A stretch of 64,000 bases of DNA from NCBI GenBank assembly GCA_903868145.1, contig CAIPTY010000085.1:1-64000 (forward strand). The letters are read 5' to 3'. The notes under the pieces were generated by a model. It was not told the origin of the DNA, did not search any database, and saw only the letters and a program-made list of their open reading frames with translations. Source of the DNA: an uncultured Desulfuromonadales bacterium. GTDB lineage: Bacteria > Desulfobacterota > Desulfuromonadia > Geobacterales > Pseudopelobacteraceae. This document shows, in pieces, positions 8,621 through 17,077 of this stretch (position 1 is its first letter; each line of letters starts with the position of its first letter). The position numbers were made by a program, and so were the translations under genes.

Positions 8621-9958
8621 ATGTACAGTATTCTGGTTGTGGATGATGATGAGTTAGGGCGGAGCATGCTGAAACTGTTCCTCCAGGATGCCGGATTCAT
8701 GGTGCACTCTGCCGTCGATGGCGCGGAAGCGCTGCAAACCGCACGGTCTGAAGCGCCGGATGTTATCATCACAGATGCCCTGATGCCGATTATCGACGGT
8801 TTTGAACTGTGCCGCCAGTGCAAGATGGATTCCTCGCTCAGGCATATACCGATCATTATCTATTCCGGAGATTACGACCGTGAAGAAGATCAGCGGCTGG
8901 GTCTGAGTATGGGAGCCTTCCGCTATCTGTTAAAGCCATCTTCAGCGGAGACCATTGTCAAAACTGTCAATGAAGCGCTTTCCGAAAGCATCTTGACACC
9001 CCGAACGGATTCCGACAGTTCGCTGGATGAGCAGATGCAGGTGCTGCGCAGCTATAACGAGGTACTGTTCAATAAGCTTGAGGCAAAAATGCAGCAATTG
9101 GAGGAGAGCATTACCCGGCACCAAAAGTCTGAAGAGGCCTTAAAGGTGATGCATTCCCAGATTATTCAGCAGGAAAAAATGGCTTCCATCGGCCAATTGG
9201 CGGCAGGGGTTGCACATGAAATCAACAATCCGATGGGATTTATCAGCAGCAATCTGACCACGTTGTCCAGGTACGCCGAGCGTCTGGATGAATATATCGC
9301 ACGACTGCATCAATCGCTCGAATCCTGCCCGTCGCATCCCGACACCGAAGAAATTGATGCTATGCGGAAGAAGCTGAAAGTTGAATACATCATCAGCGAC
9401 ATTCGCGAGCTGGTGAATGAAAGTCTGGACGGCGCCACCCGCGTGAAACGGATCGTTCAGGACCTCAAGAGTTTCTCGCGGGTTGATCAGGCGGAAAGCT
9501 GCCGGGTCAATCTGAATGAGGCTCTGGAGACGACCATCAATATTGCCTGGAATGAGCTCAAATATGTCGCCACGGTTGAGCGACACTTCGGCGACATTCC
9601 CGACGTTGTCTGCTATCCGCAGCAGCTGAATCAGGTCTTTCTCAATCTGCTGCTCAATGCCGCGCAGTCCATGGAAAAGCCGGGCTCCATCACTCTACGT
9701 ACCTGGAGTGACGATTCCGGCGTATGTGTGTCGGTGGCAGACACCGGCAAAGGGATGCCGGAGGAGGTCAGGCAAAGGATCTTCGAACCGTTTTTTACCA
9801 CCAAGGAACCGGGCAAAGGCACCGGGCTGGGTTTGTCCATTTCGGCGGACATCGTCCATAAACATGCCGGAGACATCACGGTTGAGAGCGAAGTCGGTCA
9901 GGGCACCACTTTTACCGTCAGGCTGCCGCTGGCAAGCCCGACCATCGCTCTGAAATAA
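8621..9958 (+). CDS. Receiver-histidine kinase hybrid (REC-HK)
   Basis: A 445-residue kinase led by a complete receiver domain: DDD at residues 8-10, phospho-acceptor Asp52 in IITDALMP, and KPSS near 105. A coiled linker (about 125-175) leads to the H-box [15 protein letters not shown] and a full ATPase domain (NLLLNAAQSM, DTGKGMPEEV, GTGLGLS). It has no PAS or membrane segment, so its input is the phosphorylation of its own receiver. The catalytic half is closely related to that of the gene at 5001, including long stretches of nearly identical DNA. ATG 8621 was chosen; GTG 8612 in frame is an alternative. The following kinase overlaps its stop (TAATG) or starts 57 bases later. Confidence 0.87.
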   Translation: MYSILVVDDDELGRSMLKLFLQDAGFMVHSAVDGAEALQTARSEAPDVIITDALMPIIDGFELCRQCKMDSSLRHIPIIIYSGDYDREEDQRLGLSMGAFRYLLKPSSAETIVKTVNEALSESILTPRTDSDSSLDEQMQVLRSYNEVLFNKLEAKMQQLEESITRHQKSEEALKVMHSQIIQQEKMASIGQLAAGVAHEINNPMGFISSNLTTLSRYAERLDEYIARLHQSLESCPSHPDTEEIDAMRKKLKVEYIISDIRELVNESLDGATRVKRIVQDLKSFSRVDQAESCRVNLNEALETTINIAWNELKYVATVERHFGDIPDVVCYPQQLNQVFLNLLLNAAQSMEKPGSITLRTWSDDSGVCVSVADTGKGMPEEVRQRIFEPFFTTKEPGKGTGLGLSISADIVHKHAGDITVESEVGQGTTFTVRLPLASPTIALK

Positions 9959-10014
9959 TGCATACCGACCCGCAGTGCCTGATTGATAGTAGCTGCGGAA
10001 TGAGGGGTTCACAC

Positions 10015-11394
10015 ATGGATAGTCACGCCAGGACAGGCACAGCCGTTGAACCGTTGGAAGGCGTCGCCGGATGTACGACACCTCAAGACGCCGAACTGCG
10101 TGAGAAGGATCAGCAGATTCGTAATCTGTACCGTGTGCTTGAACAGAGTCCGGCCACGATTGTCATTACAGACGTTGATGGAGTTATCGAGTACGTGAAT
10201 CCCAAATTCAGCCAGATAACCGGCTATTCGCCTGAAGAAGCGATTGGCCAGAATCCCCGGGTTCTCAAGTCGGACGAAATGCCGAAAGAGAGCTATATTG
10301 AGCTGTGGCAGACTATTTCTTCAGGGAAAGAATGGCGTGGGGAGTTCCACAACAAACGAAAGGACGGTACATTCTACTGGGAGTTCGCTTCAATCTCGCC
10401 ATTGTGCGCCACGGATGGCACGATCACTGGCTATCTGGCGGTCAAGGAGGATATAACCGAGCGTAAAAACATCGAAGCCGAACTGGCCCGCACTCGTCGC
10501 GAACTGCAAGAAAAGCACGATGAACTGGAAAAGGCATACTCGGAACTAAAAAATGCCCAGCTTCAGATTTTTCAACAGGAAAAAATGGCATCCATCGGTC
10601 AACTGGCGGCAGGTGTCGCCCATGAAATCAATAACCCCATGGGGTTTATCTCCAGCAACCTTTCCACACTGAACAGATATGTCGACCGGCTGGCCCAGTT
10701 CATCACCGCCGTCGACGAGTCTCTCCTGTCGAGCATAGGGAAAGGGGAGGCAGACAAACTATCAGCGCTCAGAAAAAAGCTCAAAATTGACTATCTCATG
10801 GAAGATTCACGCCAGTTGATTGCCGAAAGCCTGGATGGCGCGGGGCGGGTACGGCGTATTGTTCAGGATTTGAAAAGCTTCTCGCGTATCGATCAGTCCG
10901 AGCGTGCCCTGATAAACCTGAACGAAGCACTGGAAACAACCATCAACATTGCCTGGAATGAGATCAAGTATGTTGCCACGCTTAACCGCGAATTCGGCGA
11001 AATTCCCTTCATAAAATGCTATCCCCAGCAGCTTAATCAGGTCTTTCTCAACCTGCTGGTTAATGCCGCCCATGCCGTGGGCGGCACCCAGGGAAGCATC
11101 ACCATCCGCACCTGGAGCGATGGGGAACTGGTCTGTGTCTCGGTTGCCGACACCGGATGCGGCATTCCTGCTGCAAATCTACAACGGATTTTCGAGCCCT
11201 TTTTCACCACCAAAGAGGTCGGCAAAGGGACGGGACTTGGATTGTCAATAAGTTACGATATACTACACAAGCATGGTGGCGAAATACGGGTCGATAGTGA
11301 GGAGGGGCGAGGATCCACATTTACCATCACGCTCCCTGTTGACGGTCCCGAAGAGACGACTCATCAGGATGGTCAGGGTGTACGATTTAATTGA
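10015..11394 (+). CDS. PAS sensor histidine kinase
   Basis: A 459-residue kinase. One PAS domain (about 45-150; [20 protein letters not shown]) carries a PAC end ([13 protein letters not shown]), followed by a coiled coil and the same H-box and ATPase layout as its two neighbours: [43 protein letters not shown]. No transmembrane helix is visible. The start at 10015 has GAGGGG at good spacing; the frame opens at 9958, where ATG overlaps the previous stop (TAATG), so the protein may be 19 residues longer. It is the third member of a tandem family in this island and the most diverged of the three in the kinase core. Confidence 0.86.
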   Translation: MDSHARTGTAVEPLEGVAGCTTPQDAELREKDQQIRNLYRVLEQSPATIVITDVDGVIEYVNPKFSQITGYSPEEAIGQNPRVLKSDEMPKESYIELWQTISSGKEWRGEFHNKRKDGTFYWEFASISPLCATDGTITGYLAVKEDITERKNIEAELARTRRELQEKHDELEKAYSELKNAQLQIFQQEKMASIGQLAAGVAHEINNPMGFISSNLSTLNRYVDRLAQFITAVDESLLSSIGKGEADKLSALRKKLKIDYLMEDSRQLIAESLDGAGRVRRIVQDLKSFSRIDQSERALINLNEALETTINIAWNEIKYVATLNREFGEIPFIKCYPQQLNQVFLNLLVNAAHAVGGTQGSITIRTWSDGELVCVSVADTGCGIPAANLQRIFEPFFTTKEVGKGTGLGLSISYDILHKHGGEIRVDSEEGRGSTFTITLPVDGPEETTHQDGQGVRFN

Positions 11395-11423
11395 GAAGTC
11401 GTTGTTAATCAAGGAGATGTGTC

Positions 11424-12239
11424 ATGAAAGAGAGCTCGGAGCAGATCAAAATCCTGTGTGTTGATGATGAACGCAATGTATTGAGGGCACTGGAACGGAT
11501 TTTTCTCGATGACAATTACGAAATTGTTCTCGCCGGTTGCGGTGAAGAGGGGCTTGCTGTCATGGCGGAATCCGGTCCGTTCCAGGTAGTCATCTCGGAT
11601 TACCGGATGCCGGTCATGAACGGCGTCGAGTTTTTGAAGAGCGTCTATGAGCGATGGCCGGAAACCGTCCGGATCGTGCTGTCGGGATATGCAGATGCCA
11701 GCGCGATCGTTGCGGCGATTAATGAGGGACAGGTATACCGGTTTATCCCGAAGCCTTGGAATGATGACGAATTGCGGGTCACAATCCAGAACTGCCTGGA
11801 ACGTTATTTTTTGCAGAAATATAATCGCGAGCTGCTTGAGGAATTGGGTAAAACAAATCAGATTCTTGAAGAAAAAGTGCAGCAGCGCACCGAGCAACTG
11901 GAGTTGCGTAATCAGGCGCTGGAATTCTCCCAGAGTCTCCTGGGCAGCCTGCCGGTCGGGGTCGCGGGCATTGATGAAAATGGCATGATTGCCTATTGCA
12001 ACGATACCGCTGCTCAGTATTTGAAAAACATCTGCACAAACGGCACGGATATCTTCGGTCTGGATCTGACGGTCAGTTGTAATGCGCTCTTCGGCAGTCT
12101 GGTCGAGCAGATACGCCGCGAGAAAACCGTTTCAGCTCAATTCCCGCTGGGCGATGCAAGATTCCGGCTTCTGGGGCGCACCATGACATTCTGCGGAAGT
12201 GAGTCGGTCATACTTGTTTTTGTTGAGATTGAGCCATGA
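11424..12239 (+). CDS. Response regulator, receiver-coiled coil-PAS
   Basis: A 271-residue protein. The receiver (1-125) has DDE at 14-16, phospho-acceptor Asp59 in VVISDYRMP, and FIPKPWND, the receiver subtype common in RpfG-like regulators. A coiled coil (about 130-170, EEKVQQRTEQLELRNQALEF) leads to a PAS-like domain (SLPVGVAGIDENGMIAYCND). There is no output enzyme or DNA-binding domain, so it probably relays the signal to a partner. An AAGGAGATG ribosome site precedes ATG 11424. The next gene starts inside its stop (ATGA at 12236), and both receivers are of the same subtype, suggesting they act together downstream of the three kinases. Confidence 0.85.
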   Translation: MKESSEQIKILCVDDERNVLRALERIFLDDNYEIVLAGCGEEGLAVMAESGPFQVVISDYRMPVMNGVEFLKSVYERWPETVRIVLSGYADASAIVAAINEGQVYRFIPKPWNDDELRVTIQNCLERYFLQKYNRELLEELGKTNQILEEKVQQRTEQLELRNQALEFSQSLLGSLPVGVAGIDENGMIAYCNDTAAQYLKNICTNGTDIFGLDLTVSCNALFGSLVEQIRREKTVSAQFPLGDARFRLLGRTMTFCGSESVILVFVEIEP

Positions 12240-13567
12240 ACAGCCCCGGAGATACCACAATCCCTGACACATCGTCCCCCATAACTGTCCTGCTGGTTGA
12301 CGATGAGGAGAACATACTGAGGGCTCTGCAACGCCTACTGATGGATGAGCCTTTTGTCATCGAGACCGCCACATCGGGAGAAGCTGCGCTGGAGATTCTG
12401 AAAAACAGCACCAGTGTCGGTGTGATCGTGTCTGACCAGCGCATGCCCGGCATGAACGGAGCGGAGCTTCTGGGGCGCTCGCGGGAACATGCGCCGCATG
12501 CACAGCGGATCCTGCTGACCGGTTATTCCGACATAACCGCCACCATAGAGGCCATCAACAAGGGAGGTGCCGGTCGATATATCTCCAAGCCGTGGGATGA
12601 TGACGATCTTGTCAAGATCATCCGAGATGCGGTTGCGCTCTACGCACAGGAGGCTGAAAAACGCCGTCTGAACGCGATTATAAGCCGACAGAATAAGGAA
12701 CTGGAGGAGTGGAACGATAACCTGAAAAAACGGCTGATGCAAAGTGCAGCAACCATACGCGAACAGTCGCAGGTTCTGAAAACCTTCGACGCTAATAGAC
12801 CGTTGGCAGTTGTACATCAGGCTTTTGACGGTTTTTTCGAGACTATCGGTGAACGCAACGCCATACACGCCCGCACCGTTTGTACACTGGTAACGGATGT
12901 GAGCCGTAATATGGGACTTGATGCCGAAACGGTTGCCACCTTCCGCCTGGCGGCGCTCCTGCATGACGCTGGAAAATTCGGCAGTCTCTCTGCCGCATTA
13001 AACAAGTATCTCGAAGAGATGTCGGAGAGTGAAGCAAGTGAGTATCGACTACACACCCTGCGCGGGGAACAGATGTTTAACCGGGAGGAAGTGCTTGCCG
13101 GGATCCTCCCGCTGATCCGCAGTCACCATGAATCGTACAACGGAACGGGATTTCCCGACGGACTGTCTGGCGATACAATCCCTTTGGGGGCACGCCTGAT
13201 CGCCATTGCCGATTTTATCGAAAAAGCCGCCCGTTCCGTGGAGTATAACCGTGCTGACTATGCCTTGATGAAAGCCCGCGACCACTCAGGTACCCTGCTT
13301 GATCCCCGCTTGGTGCCCAGTTTCCAGAGCATTGTCAGAGTGGTTTATTATGAAGGAAGAAAGTCGGGAGAGATCGCAGAAGTAGAAATCGGAGTGATGG
13401 AACTGGAGCCAGGCTTGACCATTGCCCGCGATGTTGAAAGCGGTAACGGCGTACTTCTCATGCAGCGGGGCAGCATTCTTGATGCCTCCGGCGTGGCCCT
13501 TATCCGGCGCCAGTTTCGCAAAAATCCGCCGCCGCACGGCATCTTTATCCGGATTGTGGAGGAGTGA
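12236..13567 (+). CDS. Response regulator with HD-GYP-type phosphohydrolase domain
   Basis: A 443-residue protein: receiver (DDEE at 22-25, phospho-acceptor Asp67 in VSDQRMP, ISKPWDDD) followed by a coiled coil and an HD domain. The metal-site residues are visible: LLHDAGK with HD at 243-244, GEQMF, then SHHESYNGTGFPDGL (HHE at 297-299), and IADFIEK. The name-giving GYP is GFP here. HD-GYP proteins hydrolyse cyclic di-GMP or related dinucleotides; whether this variant is active cannot be judged from sequence. About 110 residues follow the HD core with no recognised domain. It overlaps the upstream gene (ATGA) and is followed 9 bases later by the MglA-like GTPase, so it probably provides the output of the signalling island. 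Confidence 0.85.
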   Translation: MNSPGDTTIPDTSSPITVLLVDDEENILRALQRLLMDEPFVIETATSGEAALEILKNSTSVGVIVSDQRMPGMNGAELLGRSREHAPHAQRILLTGYSDITATIEAINKGGAGRYISKPWDDDDLVKIIRDAVALYAQEAEKRRLNAIISRQNKELEEWNDNLKKRLMQSAATIREQSQVLKTFDANRPLAVVHQAFDGFFETIGERNAIHARTVCTLVTDVSRNMGLDAETVATFRLAALLHDAGKFGSLSAALNKYLEEMSESEASEYRLHTLRGEQMFNREEVLAGILPLIRSHHESYNGTGFPDGLSGDTIPLGARLIAIADFIEKAARSVEYNRADYALMKARDHSGTLLDPRLVPSFQSIVRVVYYEGRKSGEIAEVEIGVMELEPGLTIARDVESGNGVLLMQRGSILDASGVALIRRQFRKNPPPHGIFIRIVEE

Positions 13568-13576
13568 CGCAGGGCT

Positions 13577-14233
13577 ATGATCGAATTCGATGAACAACAG
13601 AAACGACTGGTGCTCAAGCTGGTCTACTACGGCCCGGCCATGTCCGGCAAAACCACCAATCTGTTGACCCTGCACGATCAGCTTGCTCAGGAGGGACGTG
13701 GCGAACTGATGATGCTGGATACGACCGAAGATCGCACCATTTACTTCGACCTGCTGCCGTTCTTTTACGTCTCCCCCTCAGGCATGAAGATAAAACTCAA
13801 GCTCTATACTGTTCCCGGCCAGGTCAGGCATGACGCCACCCGCAAGGCGGTGTTGGGGCGTGCCGACGGCGTCGTGTTCGTAGCGGACTCGCGAACGGAG
13901 CAGATGGCGGTCAATTTCGAGAGTTTTGGAAATCTGGAGAAGAATCTGGCCATGGTCGGACTCTCCATCGAACGTCTGCCCCTGGTGCTGCAGTTCAACA
14001 AACGCGATCTTCCGGAGATTGTCTCCGAGGATGAGATACGCCGGACGTGGGAACCGAGCGGGTTGCCGGTGACCATGGCTTCAGCTTTGCAGGGGTGGGG
14101 GGTGCAGGATACCTTTCGTACCATCCTGAATCTGACCTTCGATGCCGTCAATGCACGCTATGAACTGACAGGCCGGTTCGGGGTCATACGGGACGACTTT
14201 ATCGCCACGATCCTGCGGACTGTGCCAGAATAG
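13577..14233 (+). CDS. MglA-like small GTPase
   Basis: A 218-residue Ras-superfamily GTPase of the bacterial MglA type. P-loop GPAMSGKTTN is at about 19-28, a switch region follows (LDTTEDRTIYFDLLP), then VPGQVRHDATR in place of the eukaryotic DxxG segment, and NKRD near 137 for guanine recognition. MglA relatives control polarity of motility machines in Myxococcus and are common in Deltaproteobacteria-like genomes. It has no lipidation or membrane signal. The 9-base gap from the HD-domain regulator suggests the same operon, so dinucleotide or phosphorelay signals could be coupled to a polarity switch (inference). No MglB/roadblock partner is encoded nearby. Confidence 0.87.
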   Translation: MIEFDEQQKRLVLKLVYYGPAMSGKTTNLLTLHDQLAQEGRGELMMLDTTEDRTIYFDLLPFFYVSPSGMKIKLKLYTVPGQVRHDATRKAVLGRADGVVFVADSRTEQMAVNFESFGNLEKNLAMVGLSIERLPLVLQFNKRDLPEIVSEDEIRRTWEPSGLPVTMASALQGWGVQDTFRTILNLTFDAVNARYELTGRFGVIRDDFIATILRTVPE

Positions 14234-14276
14234 AAGTTCCACTGCGATACCATGAACCCCGGCCCGGGAGGAGCTT

Positions 14277-14651
14277 ATGAAGAAAACCCTCTGGACAATT
14301 GTCATCATTGTTCTCCTCGTGTCAGGGTTTGGCCTGTACGTCAAATGGTCGAACCGTGATCTGGCCGAACTGACCACAGCCAGGCGTGCGGCACTGTCAG
14401 AACTCCGACCGGTTCTGCTGCGCTACAAAGCAGATACAGGCAATTTTCCTCGAACTTTGGAAATGCTGGTTCCAGACTACGTTCCGCAGATTTCAACCGT
14501 GTTGCACAATGCGGCGGACGTGGAACCGGTCAAGCGTATTCGTTACGAAGTCCGTGACGATACGGCAAAAATTTCATATCATGTCATCCGTGGCCCCGAT
14601 TCCACCGAAGTATTCGACGTTGTGAAGAACAGTTTTGCTGCCAACAAGTAG
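14277..14651 (+). CDS. Small membrane-anchored protein, pseudopilin-like C-terminal domain
   Basis: A 124-residue protein with one N-terminal hydrophobic helix (residues 5-23, LWTIVIIVLLVSGFGLYV) directly after MKK. The rest resembles the periplasmic part of minor pseudopilins (ALSELRPVLLRYKADTGNFPRTLEMLVPDYVP, a pattern seen in type II secretion and pilin-like proteins), but no prepilin peptidase site is evident, so it is probably a simple membrane-anchored protein. A GGAGGAGC site precedes the ATG. It follows the MglA-like gene by 43 bases. No family name or function can be given with confidence. Confidence 0.65.
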   Translation: MKKTLWTIVIIVLLVSGFGLYVKWSNRDLAELTTARRAALSELRPVLLRYKADTGNFPRTLEMLVPDYVPQISTVLHNAADVEPVKRIRYEVRDDTAKISYHVIRGPDSTEVFDVVKNSFAANK

Positions 14652-14722
14652 TTGCCGTCTGTGGTTGCTTCCTGCATATTGGGGACCGTGTTTACCGCAT
14701 TTTCAAGGATATGAGGAATTAC

Positions 14723-15193
14723 ATGAATTACTGGCTGTTCAAAACCGAACCGGGCTGTTTCTCCTTCGATGACCTGAAAAATTGCCCCGATATGACCGAA
14801 CCCTGGGACGGGGTGCGCAATTTCCAGGCCCGCAATTTTCTGCGGGATGCAGTCAAGGCCGGGGATCGTATACTGTTCTATCACAGCAATATCCCGGAGC
14901 CTGCTGTTGTAGGGCTTGCGGAGGTTGTACGAGATGGATACCCCGATTTCACGGCTCTTGACCCGAACGGTGAACATTTTGACCCCAAGGCCTCGCCATC
15001 GAACCCGATCTGGTATATGGTGAATGTGCGCTTTCTGAAACAGATGGCGAAACCGGTTACCCTGGATCAGGTCAAAAATAATCCGCTGCTGGCAGACATG
15101 CCGCTGGTCAAGCGCAGCAGGCTCTCCATACAGCCGGTAAGCCCGGAACAGTGGCAGATGATCCTCGCCATGGCAGGGATACCGGACCGATGA
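14723..15193 (+). CDS. EVE-domain protein
   Basis: A 156-residue single-domain protein of the EVE (PUA-like) fold: YWLFKTEPGCFSFDDL at the start, WDGVRNFQARNFLRD, GDRILFYHSN and GLAEVV are the typical strands and binding-pocket segments. EVE domains are thought to bind modified nucleobases in DNA or RNA. As a stand-alone protein it is common in proteobacteria, and its substrate is unknown. ATG 14723 has an AGGA site; an in-frame ATG at 14711 lies immediately upstream. Its stop overlaps the start of the MlaF-like ATPase (ATGA), although no functional link between the two is obvious. Confidence 0.88.
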   Translation: MNYWLFKTEPGCFSFDDLKNCPDMTEPWDGVRNFQARNFLRDAVKAGDRILFYHSNIPEPAVVGLAEVVRDGYPDFTALDPNGEHFDPKASPSNPIWYMVNVRFLKQMAKPVTLDQVKNNPLLADMPLVKRSRLSIQPVSPEQWQMILAMAGIPDR

Positions 15194-15942
15194 GCGGCGC
15201 TGACTCAATCCGCATGGAAAAGCTCTGTTACTCCATCGGCGGGAGAAAAATCCTGGAGGATTTCGATTTTCTGCTGGAGCGGGGAGTCAACCGTACCATT
15301 CTGGGAATCAGCGGTGCCGGAAAGACTACCATTCTCAAGCTGCTCCTGGGATTGCTGCAACCCAACTCAGGGAAGGTGTACCTGGGGGATGTCTGCATAA
15401 CCGGGGCATCGGAAGCCGCCTTCATGCAACTGAGAAAGCGCATTGCAATAGTCTTTCAGGGCGGCGCGCTGTTCGACTCCATGACCGTGGGTGAGAATGT
15501 TGGTTACCGCCTGTTCGAGGAGGGCCGCCTCTCCCAGAGCGAAATCGAGCAGGTCGTGCGCGAAAAACTCAGCTTTGTCGGCGTGGAACCGGCTCTTGAC
15601 CTGTATCCGGCGGAGCTGTCCGGCGGGATGAAGAAGCGGGTTGCCATTGCCCGTGCCCTGGCGGCCGATCCTGAGTACATCTTCTTCGATGAGCCGACCA
15701 CCGGCCTTGATCCGATCGGCGTCTACAATATCTGTAACCTGATGCAGCGACTACAGGCGGGCGGCACCACCACCCTGATGGTGACCCATGATCTGGCCAC
15801 GGCCTTTGCCACCTCGGAGCGCTTTACCTTCATTCACCAGGCACGGATGATCTTCGATGGAAGCGAGACAGAGATGAAAACCAGTGAAAATGCCGAAGTT
15901 CGCGAGTTTTTGACTCCAACCGAAGATTCGCTGTTTGTATGA
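15190..15942 (+). CDS. ABC transporter ATPase, MlaF-like (phospholipid transport)
   Basis: A 250-residue ATPase. Walker A GISGAGKTT is near residue 40, Q-loop FQGGALFDSMTV near 95, signature LSGGMKKRVAIARAL near 145, Walker B YIFFDEPTTGLDP, and the switch histidine in MVTHD. The FQGGALFDSMTV and LSGGMKKR forms are characteristic of the Mla/Ttg2A/Mkl group that energises MCE-protein lipid transport at the cell envelope. The next gene, 52 bases downstream, is an MCE protein, supporting the assignment. The permease MlaE that normally precedes or follows the ATPase is absent; an EVE gene sits in its place, so the permease must be encoded elsewhere if the transporter works. Confidence 0.88.
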   Translation: MSGADSIRMEKLCYSIGGRKILEDFDFLLERGVNRTILGISGAGKTTILKLLLGLLQPNSGKVYLGDVCITGASEAAFMQLRKRIAIVFQGGALFDSMTVGENVGYRLFEEGRLSQSEIEQVVREKLSFVGVEPALDLYPAELSGGMKKRVAIARALAADPEYIFFDEPTTGLDPIGVYNICNLMQRLQAGGTTTLMVTHDLATAFATSERFTFIHQARMIFDGSETEMKTSENAEVREFLTPTEDSLFV

Positions 15943-15955
15943 AATTTAAAATACC

Positions 15956-15975
15956 CACGGCGACTGATCGTCGTG
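15956..15975 (+). other. Short hairpin between mlaF-like and mlaD-like genes
   Basis: CACGGCGA (15956-15963) can pair with TCGTCGTG (15968-15975) across a CTGA loop, an 8-bp stem with one G-U pair. No T-run follows, so it is not a terminator; it may affect mRNA stability or be chance. Confidence 0.3.
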
Positions 15976-15994
15976 CCTGACAGGCGGGAATGAC

Positions 15995-17077
15995 ATGGAA
16001 CGAAGCAATCGCATAGGCTGGGCCCAGGTGAGGGCCGGGGTATTCATCTTTGTGGCGCTGATCTTCATCGCCGGGGGGATACTGCTGATGGGACAGAAGA
16101 CCAAGATGTTCGTCTCCAAGGGGCAGTTGCTGGTGGAGATGGATGACGTGGTCGGCCTGAAGGAGGGTGCGCCGGTCTGGCTGGCCGGTGTGGATGTGGG
16201 AGTCGTCACGGACGTCCGCTTTTCCAACCCGAAGAAAAGCAATGTGGTGCAGATCAACCTGCAGGTCGACCGGGAGTCGCTGAAGAAAGTCGGCACCGAT
16301 TCACACATTACCATCAAGACACGTGGCCTGATGGGAGAGAAATATGTGGATATAAGCCCGTCGCTGAGCTATTCGGAAAAGCCGGCCACTGTTTTGCGGG
16401 GAACACCCGTTATGAAACTGGATGATGTGGTACAGAAGGCAGGAGCGACCTTTGAACGCCTCAATTCGGTTGTTGATACCATTACTCAGGGCAAGGGAAC
16501 GCTGGGCAAGTTGACCACCGATCCCGACTTGTACTTCAATATTGTCAAACTGACGGGTGAACTGAATTCTCTGGCCGTTGCCATCAACCGTGGCGACGGC
16601 ACACTCGGCAAACTGACCCGGAGTCCGGAGCCCTACAACAAGCTGATAAGCATTCTCAACCGTGCCGATCGTACGCTGCAGGATATTCAGACAGCCGAGG
16701 GGACATTGAACAAGCTGATCTACGACAAGACGCTCTATACAAAGCTGGTTATGCTGGCCGAGAAGAGCAACCAGGCAGCCGATGACGTGCGCGAACTGAA
16801 CCGGAAGATCAACTCCAAGGAAAGCACGCTGGGTATGCTGATCAGTGATCGGGAGCTGTATGACAAGGGGTTGTCGCTTCTGACCAAGGCGGACAACTCG
16901 TTAAAATCCATCGAGGATGTTACAGCCAAGGTGAAAAGCGGTGAGGGAACTGTCGGAAAGCTGGTCAACGATAAGGAACTCTACGAGCGCATGAATCGTA
17001 TGGTAGAGGACGTTGATGCGCTGGTGAAGGACTTCAAGGAGCATCCGCGTAAATACATAAAATTCTCAGTGTTCTAA
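15995..17077 (+). CDS. MCE/MlaD-family substrate-binding protein with five C-terminal repeats
   Basis: A 360-residue protein with one N-terminal membrane helix (about 15-33) and a single MCE domain (about 40-120: VGLKEGAPVWLAGVDVGVV, TRGLMGEKYVDI). MCE proteins form hexameric rings that carry phospholipids between membranes. From residue 168 the chain holds five copies of a G-T-L-x-K-L-x9-LY motif (168, 202, 236, 277, 318; e.g. GTLGKLTTDPDLY, GTVGKLVNDKELY) separated by helical segments of 34-41 residues, probably an extended helical tail. It is co-directional with the MlaF-like ATPase. Its stop codon overlaps the stop of the convergent gene at 17074, leaving no room for a terminator between them. 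Confidence 0.87.
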   Translation: MERSNRIGWAQVRAGVFIFVALIFIAGGILLMGQKTKMFVSKGQLLVEMDDVVGLKEGAPVWLAGVDVGVVTDVRFSNPKKSNVVQINLQVDRESLKKVGTDSHITIKTRGLMGEKYVDISPSLSYSEKPATVLRGTPVMKLDDVVQKAGATFERLNSVVDTITQGKGTLGKLTTDPDLYFNIVKLTGELNSLAVAINRGDGTLGKLTRSPEPYNKLISILNRADRTLQDIQTAEGTLNKLIYDKTLYTKLVMLAEKSNQAADDVRELNRKINSKESTLGMLISDRELYDKGLSLLTKADNSLKSIEDVTAKVKSGEGTVGKLVNDKELYERMNRMVEDVDALVKDFKEHPRKYIKFSVF

